Origin: Burkholderiales bacterium PBB3
GTDB taxonomy: Bacteria; Pseudomonadota; Gammaproteobacteria; Burkholderiales; Burkholderiaceae_C
Assembly (NCBI GenBank): GCA_002256115.1
Contig: NKIK01000018.1
Span: forward strand, 18,186 to 82,185
Direction: 5' to 3'
Length of the DNA stretch: 64,000 nt
This document shows, one piece after another, positions 26,650 through 35,448 of the stretch. Each line of letters opens with the position of its first letter. The first letter of the stretch is position 1. A program made the translations under genes and the position numbers. Under the pieces are notes generated by a model. It was given only the letters and a program-made list of their open reading frames with translations. It was not told the DNA's origin and searched no databases.

Positions 26650-26684
26650 ATTCATATAGGAGTGCTATACTCTCCTATATGAAT
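26650..26684. promoter_or_regulatory. extended -10 promoter inside a perfect 13-bp inverted repeat
   Basis: Arms ATTCATATAGGAG (26650-26662) and CTCCTATATGAAT (26672-26684) are perfect complements. The 9-bp spacer is TGCTATACT, an extended -10 box (TG, one base, TATACT at 26666-26671). No good -35 is seen. Transcription would begin about at the ATG at 26679, making a leaderless message. A protein bound to the dyad would cover the -10 box and start codon. Confidence 0.65.
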
Positions 26685-27284
26685 TCTGTGGTCCGCATCG
26701 CCCTGAACGCCTCCGTAGAGCAAATGGAGCGGCTATTGGAGTTGCAGGCCATGTTTGCCAAAGTGTGCAATGCCCTGGCCCCCATAGCCCAAAAGACGCG
26801 ATGCTGGAACCGGGTGGCGTTGCACCACATGGCCTACAAAACATTGCGTGAGCAGTTTCCCGATATGGGTTCGCAGATGGTGTGTAACGCGATTTACTCG
26901 GTGTCGCGTGCCAGTCGCTTGGTGTTCCAGCATCCGCAGAGCCCTTTTAACTTGCTGCGTTTGGGAGACAAGCCCTTGCCGCTGTTGCAGTTCGCCTCCA
27001 GTTGCCCGGTTTACTTTGACCGCCATACGCTGAGTGTGAAGCCCGGTCAGTTGTCTTTGTACACCCTGGATGGGCGCATGCGGTTTGAGTTGGCCTTGGC
27101 TCCTGAGGTTGAGGAGGGCTTCAGGTCCAAGAAGCTGCGCGAGATTGTGTTGGCACGTCGGATCGACGGCGTTTTTGAGCTGGCGTTTAGTTTTTCGGAC
27201 GCGGGCGATGTCCAGCCGGACCAGTTGGATGCTGGTGCGAATGGTGAAATTCCTGAATATGTGATGGTTGAGGAGACTGTATGA
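26679..27284 (+). CDS. free-standing TnpB N-terminal-like protein (no RuvC domain)
   Basis: 201 residues. It follows, segment by segment, the N-terminal half of IS605/IS1341-type TnpB as I remember it: SVEQMERLLELQAMFAKVCN (early helix), NRVALHHMAYKTLREQFP and GSQMVCNAIYSVSRA (helical lobe), PVYFDRHTLSVK, SLYTLDGRMRFEL, and a final strand pair RRIDGVFELAFSF. It stops just where the RuvC nuclease domain should begin and has none of its catalytic acids. The frame is intact, and its stop overlaps the next gene's start (ATGA at 27281), so it is kept as the first gene of the type I secretion operon. A regulatory role is inferred. It has no ribosome-binding site; see the palindromic promoter. Confidence 0.65.
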   Translation: MNSVVRIALNASVEQMERLLELQAMFAKVCNALAPIAQKTRCWNRVALHHMAYKTLREQFPDMGSQMVCNAIYSVSRASRLVFQHPQSPFNLLRLGDKPLPLLQFASSCPVYFDRHTLSVKPGQLSLYTLDGRMRFELALAPEVEEGFRSKKLREIVLARRIDGVFELAFSFSDAGDVQPDQLDAGANGEIPEYVMVEETV

Positions 27285-29020
27285 GTGTGAAGAAACCGCC
27301 TACGGAGTTGGAGCGCGCATTGGCGGGCTTACGCCCGTATTTTGTGCGGGCTGGCTGGTTCAGCCTGTTTTGTAGCTTGCTGGTATTAATGCCAACTTGG
27401 TACATGTTGGAGGTGTATGGCCGAGTGGTAAATAGCGGTAACCATATGACGCTAGCAATGGTCACATTGCTAGTGGTCATTGCCTACGCGGTGATGGAGC
27501 TGTTGGAGTGGACGCGCAGTCAAGTACTGCACGAGGGTTCACTCGTGATGGATAGGGCCTTGAGTACGCGAGTGTTTCAGGCTATCTTTGAAGCGAATCT
27601 GCGAAAGCTTCCGGGAGGTAGTCTTCAACCCATGAATGACTTGAAAACGATTCGTGACTTCATCCATTCGCCTGTTTTGATGGGGCTGATGGAGTCACCG
27701 GTATCCATTGTATTTTTAGTGCTCATGTTCGTGATACATCCGCTATTAGGCTGGGTGACTATGGCGTTTGCTGTCATTCAGGTTTTTGTGGGTTGGCTTA
27801 ACGAGCGCAGCACCCAACCGCCACTGACGCAGGCCAACCGCAGTGCCATTGAAGCACAGCAATATGCCGACGGCACGCTACGCAATGCGCAAGTGATTGA
27901 GTCCATGGGTATGGTGCGCGACATTCACCGCCGTTGGATGCGTAAACAACGTGAGTTTTTAGGCTTGCAGGCGTTGGCATCCGACCGGGCCGGTGGGTTT
28001 CAGGCAATTTCCAAATTCATTCAACACGTAGTGGGTTCAGCGATGCTCGGATTGAGCACGTGGTTGCTGCTGCATGAGCAGCTGGGTGGAGGTGCGGGAA
28101 TGTTAATCGGAGCCGGTATTTTGGCGGGGCGTGTTCTGGCGCCCTTGGTCCAGGTGGTAACTCAATGGCGTGGCGTGATCAATGTGCGTGATGCATGGGG
28201 CCGACTGAACCAATTATTGGCCGACGTTCCTGCCCGCCCCTCTCAAATGTCATTGCCTGCGCCCAAAGGTTTTGTGCAAGTGGAAAACATCATTGCCGGG
28301 GCGCCCAACAATCCGCAGGCGATCTTGCGTGGCGTCAATTTCAGTCTGACTCCAGGCGAAGTGTTGGCGGTGGTTGGGCCTTCGGCAGCAGGTAAGACTA
28401 CGCTGGCGCGATTGCTCGTGGGGTCTTGGCCCACTGCCAGCGGCAAGGTGCGTTTGGATGGTGCCGATATTTTTACGTGGAACAAATCCGAACTGGGGCC
28501 ACATGTCGGGTATTTGCCGCAGGGCGTTGAATTGTTTGATGGGACTTTGGCAGAGAACATTGCTCGCTTTGGCAAAGTAGAAATGGCCAAAGTGCGCGCT
28601 GCTGCGGTGTCGGTGGGTTTGCACGAATTTATAAGTCAGCTGCCAAAGGGTTATGACAGCCCGATAGGCAATGAAGGCGCGATGCTGTCAGGCGGTCAGC
28701 GCCAGCGTGTTGCGCTGGCCCGGGCCATTTATGGTGACCCGGTTTTCGTAGTGCTGGATGAGCCCAACTCCAGTCTTGATGATGCTGGTGATACCGCGCT
28801 GTCCAGTGCCATCGCAGAGTTGAAAGCCCGTGGAACGACCTTTGTGGTCATGACGCACCGAAGCACAGTTTTGGCGGTGTCCGACAAGATGTTGCTGTTG
28901 CGAGATGGGCAGATGCAGGCTTTTGGCCCGCGCGATGACGTTATAGCCGCAATAAACAAAGCCAATGCGCAAGCGGCTTCCCCGGTAGCGCCCCGGCAGG
29001 GCGCGACTGCGGCCGTTTGA
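27281..29020 (+). CDS. type I secretion ABC transporter/permease, first copy
   Basis: 579-residue half-transporter of the PrtD/HasD type, which energises one-step export of C-terminally signalled proteins. The membrane domain (about 20-310) starts GWFSLFCSLLVLMPTWYMLEVYGRV. The ATPase domain has Walker A GPSAAGKTTLAR (~362), signature LSGGQRQRVALARA, Walker B VFVVLDEPNSSLDD and the switch His in VVMTHRS. All catalytic residues look intact. It is translationally coupled to the TnpB-like gene and followed at once by a second paralogous transporter. Confidence 0.9.
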   Translation: MSVKKPPTELERALAGLRPYFVRAGWFSLFCSLLVLMPTWYMLEVYGRVVNSGNHMTLAMVTLLVVIAYAVMELLEWTRSQVLHEGSLVMDRALSTRVFQAIFEANLRKLPGGSLQPMNDLKTIRDFIHSPVLMGLMESPVSIVFLVLMFVIHPLLGWVTMAFAVIQVFVGWLNERSTQPPLTQANRSAIEAQQYADGTLRNAQVIESMGMVRDIHRRWMRKQREFLGLQALASDRAGGFQAISKFIQHVVGSAMLGLSTWLLLHEQLGGGAGMLIGAGILAGRVLAPLVQVVTQWRGVINVRDAWGRLNQLLADVPARPSQMSLPAPKGFVQVENIIAGAPNNPQAILRGVNFSLTPGEVLAVVGPSAAGKTTLARLLVGSWPTASGKVRLDGADIFTWNKSELGPHVGYLPQGVELFDGTLAENIARFGKVEMAKVRAAAVSVGLHEFISQLPKGYDSPIGNEGAMLSGGQRQRVALARAIYGDPVFVVLDEPNSSLDDAGDTALSSAIAELKARGTTFVVMTHRSTVLAVSDKMLLLRDGQMQAFGPRDDVIAAINKANAQAASPVAPRQGATAAV

Positions 29021-29034
29021 GACGAAAAGCAATC

Positions 29035-30777
29035 ATGAAAAAAACAAGTTTCTTTCAACGTAGCGAGCTAACTTCTGTATTGGCCACGTTCCAACAAGAG
29101 TTTTGGGCGGTGGGTGTTTTCAGCATGGTCGCTAATTTGCTGATGCTGGCACCAACTCTTTACATGCTGCAGGTGTTCGACCGCGTGTTAGTCAGCAAGA
29201 GTGAGTTGACGTTGCTGGCTTTGTCCATCATCACGTTTTTTCTATTCTGCGTGATGGCATTTGCAGAGTGGATGCGCTCTAGAGTGTTGGTACGGGCAGG
29301 CGTACGCTTGGACGCGCGCTTGAGTTCGCGGGTCTTCAATGCCAGTTTTGATGCCTACCTGAATCAAACGGGTGGAGCCCCGCCAAGGGCTTTTGGTGAT
29401 TTGATACAGGTGCGCCAGTTTTTGACTGGCAACGGTGTGTTTGCGTTCTTTGATACGCCTTGGGTTCCAATCTATATTGGCGTGCTTTTCATTCTGCATC
29501 CTTGGTTGGGAATCATGGCTATTGTTTTTGCACTCATCCAAGGTGCGCTGGCTTGGTGGGGGTACAGAACGGCTGCTGCGCCGTCAGAGGCTGCGGTCAA
29601 GGCGTCTTCCGACGTCAATGTGTACCTGCAAAGCAAATTACGGAGTTCTGAAGCGCTAGAACCAATGGGTATGGTGGGAAATTTGCAAGGCCCGTGGCAC
29701 ACACGCCATCTGAACTATTTGACCGAAAATGCTAAAGCACAGGGCGTTACGCAGAGAATTGCGGCCGTAAGTAAGTTCATACGGTATGTTCAGCAGTCGT
29801 TGGCGCTGGGAATGGGTGCTTTGCTGGTGATTGATGGCCAGCTTTCCCCGGGGGCCATGATTGCCGCCAATGTGCTGACCACCCGTGCGCTGGCGCCTAT
29901 CGACATGATGGTAGGCGTGTGGCGCGGTTTCATCAGTGCGCGCGAGGCATTTGCCCGTCTGGAAACCTTGCTAGGCAAGTATCCGCAACGCGATGTAGCC
30001 CTGAAGCGCGTAGCGCCTAAAGGTGTGCTGAGTTTGCGCAATGTGGTGGCCAGTGCCCCCGGACGTGCCGCACCGATTTTGAAAAACGTGAGCCTGGACG
30101 CTAGCCCGGGAACGGTCACAGTAATCCTGGGGCCCTCGGGGTCTGGTAAGTCGACGCTCGCCCGTGTGATCATGGGTATCTGGACTGATGTCCGAGGTGA
30201 TGTGTTGCTAGATGGTATGCCGCTGCAAGGCTGGGACCGTGGGGAGCTAGGTCCTTACATAGGCTACTTGCCGCAAGACATTGAGTTGTTTGAAGGCACG
30301 ATTGCTGAAAATATCTCGCGCTTTAGCGAGCTGGATTCCACCAAAGTCATTGACGCTGCCAAAAGCGCTGGGTTGCACGACATGATCTTGCGATTACCCA
30401 AGGGCTATGACACGCCCATAGGTGAAGCCGGCAGTTTGTTGTCTGGCGGGCAACGCCAGCGTGTGGGCCTGGCCCGAGCGGTTTACGGAAATCCTATGCT
30501 GGTGGTGTTGGACGAACCCAATGCCAACCTGGACGACGTGGGTGAGGCAGCCCTGATGGGCACCATTGGGACTCTCAAAGCGCTGGGTAAAACGGTGGTA
30601 TTGATTACGCATCGCCCCGGTGCCATTGCCGCGGCCGATCAACTGGTGATATTGCGCGATGGTGCAGTCCAGATGACTGGCCCGCGCGAAGCGGTGTTGG
30701 AAGAAATGCGTGTTGCCCAAGCCATAGCGCAGCAAAAAGCGCCTGCGATTGGCCTAGCCCCCGTAGCACAGGCTTAA
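29035..30777 (+). CDS. type I secretion ABC transporter/permease, second copy
   Basis: 580 residues, the same architecture as the preceding gene and clearly paralogous: LLMLAPTLYMLQVFDRVLVSKS at the first helix pair, Walker A GPSGSGKSTLAR, signature LSGGQRQRVGLARA, Walker B MLVVLDEPNANLDD, switch ITHRPG. Two intact PrtD-type genes in a row are unusual, since systems of this type normally have one that forms a homodimer; here a heterodimer is possible. ATG 29035 is preferred; a TTG at 29017 overlaps the upstream stop. The adaptor gene follows after 34 bases. Confidence 0.9.
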   Translation: MKKTSFFQRSELTSVLATFQQEFWAVGVFSMVANLLMLAPTLYMLQVFDRVLVSKSELTLLALSIITFFLFCVMAFAEWMRSRVLVRAGVRLDARLSSRVFNASFDAYLNQTGGAPPRAFGDLIQVRQFLTGNGVFAFFDTPWVPIYIGVLFILHPWLGIMAIVFALIQGALAWWGYRTAAAPSEAAVKASSDVNVYLQSKLRSSEALEPMGMVGNLQGPWHTRHLNYLTENAKAQGVTQRIAAVSKFIRYVQQSLALGMGALLVIDGQLSPGAMIAANVLTTRALAPIDMMVGVWRGFISAREAFARLETLLGKYPQRDVALKRVAPKGVLSLRNVVASAPGRAAPILKNVSLDASPGTVTVILGPSGSGKSTLARVIMGIWTDVRGDVLLDGMPLQGWDRGELGPYIGYLPQDIELFEGTIAENISRFSELDSTKVIDAAKSAGLHDMILRLPKGYDTPIGEAGSLLSGGQRQRVGLARAVYGNPMLVVLDEPNANLDDVGEAALMGTIGTLKALGKTVVLITHRPGAIAAADQLVILRDGAVQMTGPREAVLEEMRVAQAIAQQKAPAIGLAPVAQA

Positions 30778-30811
30778 CCCCGACAAAGAACAACTTACAG
30801 CAGAAACTGAT

Positions 30812-32158
30812 ATGAGTACACCAAAAATGAATCCGTTGAATCCTGTGATTGACGATGAGTCCAGTACCGGGCTTCCAGCCGACTCCAAAAGCGCAGCCCG
30901 TGTGGGGCTTTGGGCACTAGGCTTGGGTTTTGGTGCCTTTGTCCTGTGGGCAGCATTTGCGCCTCTGGATGAAGGTGTTCCTGGTCCTGGCATCGTTGCG
31001 ATTGATACCAAGCGAAAGCCGGTGCAGCATTTGAGCGGCGGCATTATCAAAGAAGTGTTGGTGCGCGAGGGGGAGGAGGTCAAGGCGGGGCAAGTGCTGC
31101 TGCGCATGGATGACGCGGTGTCGAGGTCCAATTTCGAATCAGTCCGCCAACGCTATTTGGGGCTGCGCGCCATGCAGGGGCGCCTGGAGGCAGAGAACCG
31201 GGGGCAAGCCAACATAAAGTTTCACCCTGATTTGGTGGCCGCCAGTAAAGATGCGCTGATTCAACAGCAAATGATCACGCAGCAGCAACTTTTTGAAACC
31301 CGCCGGATGGCTTTACAGGCTGATCTGCAAAGCATTGAAGAGAGCATTCGAGGGCAGCAAAGTACTGCGCAGGCCTATGAAGGCATGCTGGGCAACCGCA
31401 AGAATCAACTGGCGTTGCTGAATGAAGAGCTCAACAACACGAGAGGGCTGGTGAAAGAAGGATACGTGCCCCGCAACCGGCAACTGGAGCTAGAGCGCAT
31501 GGTGGCGGATTCCAATAACGGGTTAGCTGAACTGCAGGGAAACATCGCCCGCGGCCTGCATTCGGTAGCTGAACTACGTCAACGCATGATTGTTCGGCAA
31601 AAGGAGTTTCGCAAGGACGTCGATAGTCAGCTGGCTGATGTGACGCGCGAGGTGCAATCCGATGAGGTGAAGTACAGAGCGGTGGAGCAAGACCTCGAGC
31701 GCACTGACGTCAAAGCACCAGTGGCAGGTCAGGTGATGTCATTGGCTGTTCAAACCCCCGGTGCGGTTTTGCAACCTGGCCAAAAAATCATGGATGTAGT
31801 GCCAGAAAATGAAGCCTTGCTGCTTGAAGTGCATGTCGCACCGCATTTGATTGATCACGTGAAGGATGGCTTGAAAGTAGATGTAAGGTTTTCGTCATTC
31901 GCTCACTCGCCCCAACTGGTGGTGTCAGGTAACGTGGTATCAATTTCGAGTGATCTTATAGTGGAACCACAATCCAATAATAGTTACTACCTGGCCCGTG
32001 TGCGGGTGTCTTCCGAGGGGTTGAAAACCTTGGGTAGTCGCCAAATGCAGCCCGGTATGCCTGTTGAGGTTGTTTTCAAGACCGGTGAACGTTCACTGCT
32101 GACCTATTTGTTGCATCCGCTGACCAAGCGCCTCGCAGCAGCTATGAAGGAGGAGTGA
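30812..32158 (+). CDS. type I secretion membrane-fusion adaptor (HlyD/PrtE type)
   Basis: 448 residues. A short cytoplasmic N-terminus leads to one membrane helix (about 30-52), then the lipoyl-like segment IVAIDTKRKPVQHLSGGIIKEVLVREGEEVKAGQ. A long coiled-coil hairpin (about 110-290) comes next, and the beta-barrel with KAPVAGQVMSLAVQTPGAV and MQPGMPVEVVFKTGERS ends it. It bridges the ABC transporters and the TolC-type channel. Spacing to the TolC gene is three bases. Confidence 0.93.
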   Translation: MSTPKMNPLNPVIDDESSTGLPADSKSAARVGLWALGLGFGAFVLWAAFAPLDEGVPGPGIVAIDTKRKPVQHLSGGIIKEVLVREGEEVKAGQVLLRMDDAVSRSNFESVRQRYLGLRAMQGRLEAENRGQANIKFHPDLVAASKDALIQQQMITQQQLFETRRMALQADLQSIEESIRGQQSTAQAYEGMLGNRKNQLALLNEELNNTRGLVKEGYVPRNRQLELERMVADSNNGLAELQGNIARGLHSVAELRQRMIVRQKEFRKDVDSQLADVTREVQSDEVKYRAVEQDLERTDVKAPVAGQVMSLAVQTPGAVLQPGQKIMDVVPENEALLLEVHVAPHLIDHVKDGLKVDVRFSSFAHSPQLVVSGNVVSISSDLIVEPQSNNSYYLARVRVSSEGLKTLGSRQMQPGMPVEVVFKTGERSLLTYLLHPLTKRLAAAMKEE

Positions 32159-32161
32159 AGC

Positions 32162-33496
32162 GTGTACCCCATCTCGAAATTTTGTACCGTACTGGCGCTG
32201 GCACTGCCGCTATCCCAGGCTTGGGCATTGGACCTGACCCAGGCCTACCAGGCTGCGTTGGAGCAAGATGCCTCCATCAAGGCCTCGCGCGCCTATGCGG
32301 ACGCTGGGCGCGAAAACCTGCCGTTGGCCCGTGCGCAGCTACTGCCGAACATTAGCGCTAGTTTTTCCCGCAACCGGAATCAACTGGACAGCAGCACGCC
32401 CAATATCTTGGGAGAGCAGACTCAGTCCAGTTACAGCTACCCCAGTAGTAACGACACCGTGTCTGTGCGTCAGCCCATTTACCGCATGGGGCAGTGGGCA
32501 CAGTACCGCCAGGCCCAGGCCCAAGTGGCGGATGTTGAAGCAGTCTTGGAGAATGACTTGCAGAACCTGGCGGTCAAGGTGGGCAGCGCCTACTTTGAAG
32601 CCTTGCTTGCACAGGATCAACTCGCGCTGAACAGAAGTCAGTTGTCCACCAACAATGCGCATCTGGAGTCAGCACGCCGACTGTTGGCGGGTGGGTCGGG
32701 TACTAGAACCGAAGTGGACGAGGCACAAGCACGACTGGATATGGGTATAGCCCAGGAGCTGGAGTCACTTCAAAACGTAGACTACACACGCCAGCAACTT
32801 CAAGTGATGGTGAACCAACCCTTGGATGTTCTGGCTGCCCTGGACCCCGAGAAGTTGAGTTTGCTGCCCCCGCAACCTGCCAGCGTGGATGCTTGGATCA
32901 CCCGCGCAGAGCAATCCAGCGCGGAGCTGCGCGCGCTGCGTGCGCGCGTGGATGCCTCTGGACACGAGGTGAGCAAAGCGCGTTCCGGCCACTACCCAAC
33001 TCTGGATGCAGTGGCCCAGTGGTCGCGTAGTAACAGTGAAAACAGTGTGAGCATCAACTCAAGCTACGAAACCCGCAGTGTTGGCATTCAACTGAGTGTT
33101 CCGATTTTTGCGGGTGGCGGTGTCAATTCGTCCGTGCGCCAAGCGCTTGCCAACAAAGAGCGAGCAGAACAGACCCTGGAGGCTGCCCGCCGAGAGTTGG
33201 GTGTGCGTGTTTACAAGGAGTTTCGCGGCGTGTCGGAAGGTGTCTTGCGAGTGCGTGCGCTTGAGCAAGCCGTGCGCTCTGCGGAGCTTGCGCAGGAGTC
33301 AAGCCGGAAGTCTTTTCAGGGTGGCGCGCGCACACGCATTGATGTTCTGAACTCAGAAACTGCGGTAGTTGTTGCAAAGCGCGACTTGGCGCAGGCACGC
33401 TATGTGTTTCTCATTTCGCAATTGCGTTTGCAAGCGCTGGTCAGTGACGCAGGCTTAGCATGCATCGAGTCTGTCAATCTGGCTCTCAAGCATTGA
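32162..33496 (+). CDS. TolC-family outer membrane efflux protein
   Basis: 444 residues with a signal peptide (cleavage near QAWA) and the two repeated outer membrane efflux halves: LTQAYQAALEQDASIKAS at the start, LAVKVGSAYFEALLAQDQL, and RVYKEFRGVSEGVLRVRALEQAV in the second half. It is the exit channel of the secretion system. The start is GTG at 32162, directly after the adaptor stop; a purine-rich AAGGAGGAG in the end of the adaptor gene is its ribosome-binding site. Confidence 0.92.
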   Translation: MYPISKFCTVLALALPLSQAWALDLTQAYQAALEQDASIKASRAYADAGRENLPLARAQLLPNISASFSRNRNQLDSSTPNILGEQTQSSYSYPSSNDTVSVRQPIYRMGQWAQYRQAQAQVADVEAVLENDLQNLAVKVGSAYFEALLAQDQLALNRSQLSTNNAHLESARRLLAGGSGTRTEVDEAQARLDMGIAQELESLQNVDYTRQQLQVMVNQPLDVLAALDPEKLSLLPPQPASVDAWITRAEQSSAELRALRARVDASGHEVSKARSGHYPTLDAVAQWSRSNSENSVSINSSYETRSVGIQLSVPIFAGGGVNSSVRQALANKERAEQTLEAARRELGVRVYKEFRGVSEGVLRVRALEQAVRSAELAQESSRKSFQGGARTRIDVLNSETAVVVAKRDLAQARYVFLISQLRLQALVSDAGLACIESVNLALKH

Positions 33497-33504
33497 GGTA
33501 CTGC

Positions 33505-34416
33505 ATGCGGGAGAGCAAACTGGAGGACGTTGTCGTTGTGGTCGTCAACCACAACGCGGGTACGCTTTTGGTGGATTGCATTCGGAGCGCCATCGATCAA
33601 GCAGTGCGGGTGGTGGTGGTGGACAACGCCTCCCGCGATGGCAGCATGGCGCTATTGGCGTCGAGCTTCCCAGACCATCCCAGGTTAGAGCTGATTTTTT
33701 CTGATCAGAACCTTGGGTTTGCAGCCGGGTGCAATATCGGCTTGGCCCAGGCACAGCAGTCTGACCTTTTGTTTTTAAACCCGGATTGCATCATGGGCCC
33801 GCATGCGCTGGAGCGCATGGTGTTGGCGCTCAATAGTGACAGCGCTGTGGGAATGGTCGGTGGTCTGCTGACTAACTTGGACGGTAGCGAGCAAGGTGGC
33901 GGGCGTAGGGCTGTGCCGACTCCGTGGCGATCTTTTGTGCGTGCCTTTGGCTTAAATAAGTTCAGCCAGCGATGGCCCAAACTGTTCTTCGATTTTCATT
34001 TGAACAAGCAGCCCCTGCCGACCAAGCCTTTGGAAGTCGAAGCGATCTCAGGGGCCTTGATGCTGGTCCGGCGCGCGGCTGTGGAAGATGTGGGTTGGTG
34101 GGATGAAAACTACTTTCTTCATTGTGAAGATCTCGACTGGTGCATGCGTTTTAGACAAAAAAACTGGCGAATCTTGTTTGTCGCCGACGCGCCAGTGGTC
34201 CACCATCTGGGGCACAGTAGCAAGGCCAGGCCCTTTTTTGTAGAGTGGCACAAGCACAAGGGGATGGTGCGTTTCTACCGCAAGTTCTTTAGCCACCAGT
34301 ATCCAGGCGCATTGATGTGGGTGGTACGCCTTGGTGTTTGGCTGAGGTTTGGGATGGTGGCCGCCAAGCATGTTGGCCAGATGGTGTGGCAAAAGTTGCG
34401 AGGCGGAGATGCCTAG
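33505..34416 (+). CDS. family 2 glycosyltransferase
   Basis: 303 residues, GT-A fold of the WbbL-like rhamnosyltransferase group. Signs are VVVVVNHNAGTLLVDCI at the start, VVDNASRDGS, DLLFLNPDC (metal-binding acidic region), ISGALMLVRRAA and the FLHCEDLDWCMRFR motif. A hydrophobic C-terminal helix suggests membrane association. It follows the TolC gene by eight bases, with GAGG before ATG 33505, and overlaps the next gene. It probably adds a sugar to a surface glycan or to the secreted substrate, but the context does not show which. Confidence 0.85.
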   Translation: MRESKLEDVVVVVVNHNAGTLLVDCIRSAIDQAVRVVVVDNASRDGSMALLASSFPDHPRLELIFSDQNLGFAAGCNIGLAQAQQSDLLFLNPDCIMGPHALERMVLALNSDSAVGMVGGLLTNLDGSEQGGGRRAVPTPWRSFVRAFGLNKFSQRWPKLFFDFHLNKQPLPTKPLEVEAISGALMLVRRAAVEDVGWWDENYFLHCEDLDWCMRFRQKNWRILFVADAPVVHHLGHSSKARPFFVEWHKHKGMVRFYRKFFSHQYPGALMWVVRLGVWLRFGMVAAKHVGQMVWQKLRGGDA

Positions 34417-35287
34417 TAAGCGCATTGGTGTTTTAGGGGCATCCAGCTTTGCCGGTCAGCGTGCATTGAAGCAGTTGGTGGCTCAGGGTTACGAGGTGAT
34501 CGCTTTTTCCCGTACGCAACAAACCGGGGGGGGGGAGGTCGGTGTGATTTGGCACCAATTGCCCGGTGCTGATGCCGGTGCCGAGATTATTCCGTTGAGC
34601 CCCATTGAAGAATGGCTTTGTTTTGCGCCGATTTGGATACTGGCTGATTTCCTTCCCTGGCTCCAGGCCTGCGGAGTCCGGCGCATCGTTGCGTTTTCAT
34701 CGACCAGTCGATTTACCAAAGCGGTCGGTGCTGGTTCGCAAGACCCTGCCGAAAACGCTTTGGCTGAGCGCCTGGCATCCAGTGAAGACGCCCTGGCCCA
34801 ATGGGCCGAGCGCCACAGTGTCAATTGGAAAGTGTTGCGGCCCACTTTGATTTATGGCTTGGACCAAGACCGCAATCTGTCTGAGATAGCCCGGTTTATC
34901 CGAAAGTTTGGCTTCTTCCCATTGCTGGGGGCGGCCAGTGGAAAACGCCAACCTATCCATGTTGACGATGTCGCAGCCGCTGCAGTGGCCGCGATTCAAT
35001 CCAGCTGTCCGGGCACTCGCGCTTACAACATATCGGGTGGCGAAGTACTCACCTACCGAGAAATGGTGTGCCGAATCTTCTTGGCTCTGAAGAAGTCGCC
35101 TCGCTTTTTGCACGTGCCACTGCCTGTTTTTGGGGTCGGCGTGCGTTGCCTAAGTGTCTTGCCGCGCTATAGGCACTGGACTGTTTCCATGGCCGAACGC
35201 ATGAACCGCGATCAGGAATTTGCGCATTCAGAGGCCGCACGGGATTTCGGATTCTCTGCGCGCCTATTCAATTTTGACGGCAATTGA
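34409..35287 (+). CDS. NAD-dependent epimerase/dehydratase-type enzyme
   Basis: 292 residues of the extended short-chain dehydrogenase type. The N-terminal RIGVLGASSFAGQRALKQL is the nucleotide-binding GxxxxxG loop. FSSTSRF stands at the usual catalytic Ser position, and WKVLRPTLIYG and PIHVDDVAAAAV are typical of UDP-sugar epimerase-like proteins. A clear YxxxK is not obvious, so the enzyme may be atypical. The start overlaps the glycosyltransferase stop by eight bases. Its 3' end contains the promoter of rplM. Confidence 0.75.
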   Translation: MPSKRIGVLGASSFAGQRALKQLVAQGYEVIAFSRTQQTGGGEVGVIWHQLPGADAGAEIIPLSPIEEWLCFAPIWILADFLPWLQACGVRRIVAFSSTSRFTKAVGAGSQDPAENALAERLASSEDALAQWAERHSVNWKVLRPTLIYGLDQDRNLSEIARFIRKFGFFPLLGAASGKRQPIHVDDVAAAAVAAIQSSCPGTRAYNISGGEVLTYREMVCRIFLALKKSPRFLHVPLPVFGVGVRCLSVLPRYRHWTVSMAERMNRDQEFAHSEAARDFGFSARLFNFDGN

Positions 35288-35302
35288 GCAATTTTGTATA
35301 AT
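35274..35302 (+). promoter_or_regulatory. strong sigma70 promoter for rplM-rpsI
   Basis: TTGACG (35274-35279), a 17-bp spacer and a perfect TATAAT (35297-35302). It lies over the last codons of the upstream gene and drives a ~140-base leader ahead of rplM, a length that fits ribosomal-protein leader control. Confidence 0.8.
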
Positions 35303-35448
35303 AGAAGGCTTCGCAGCGATTTTGTGGTTCCGCGGCGAGGTACGTTGTTGCGCTTGGCGTAGCAGCACTCCCCACCTAAGAGATTCCCGCTAGAGGAACG
35401 CCGACCGTGGAAAAGAGCCCAACAAACCCTCTTAACTAGAGAAAACTC

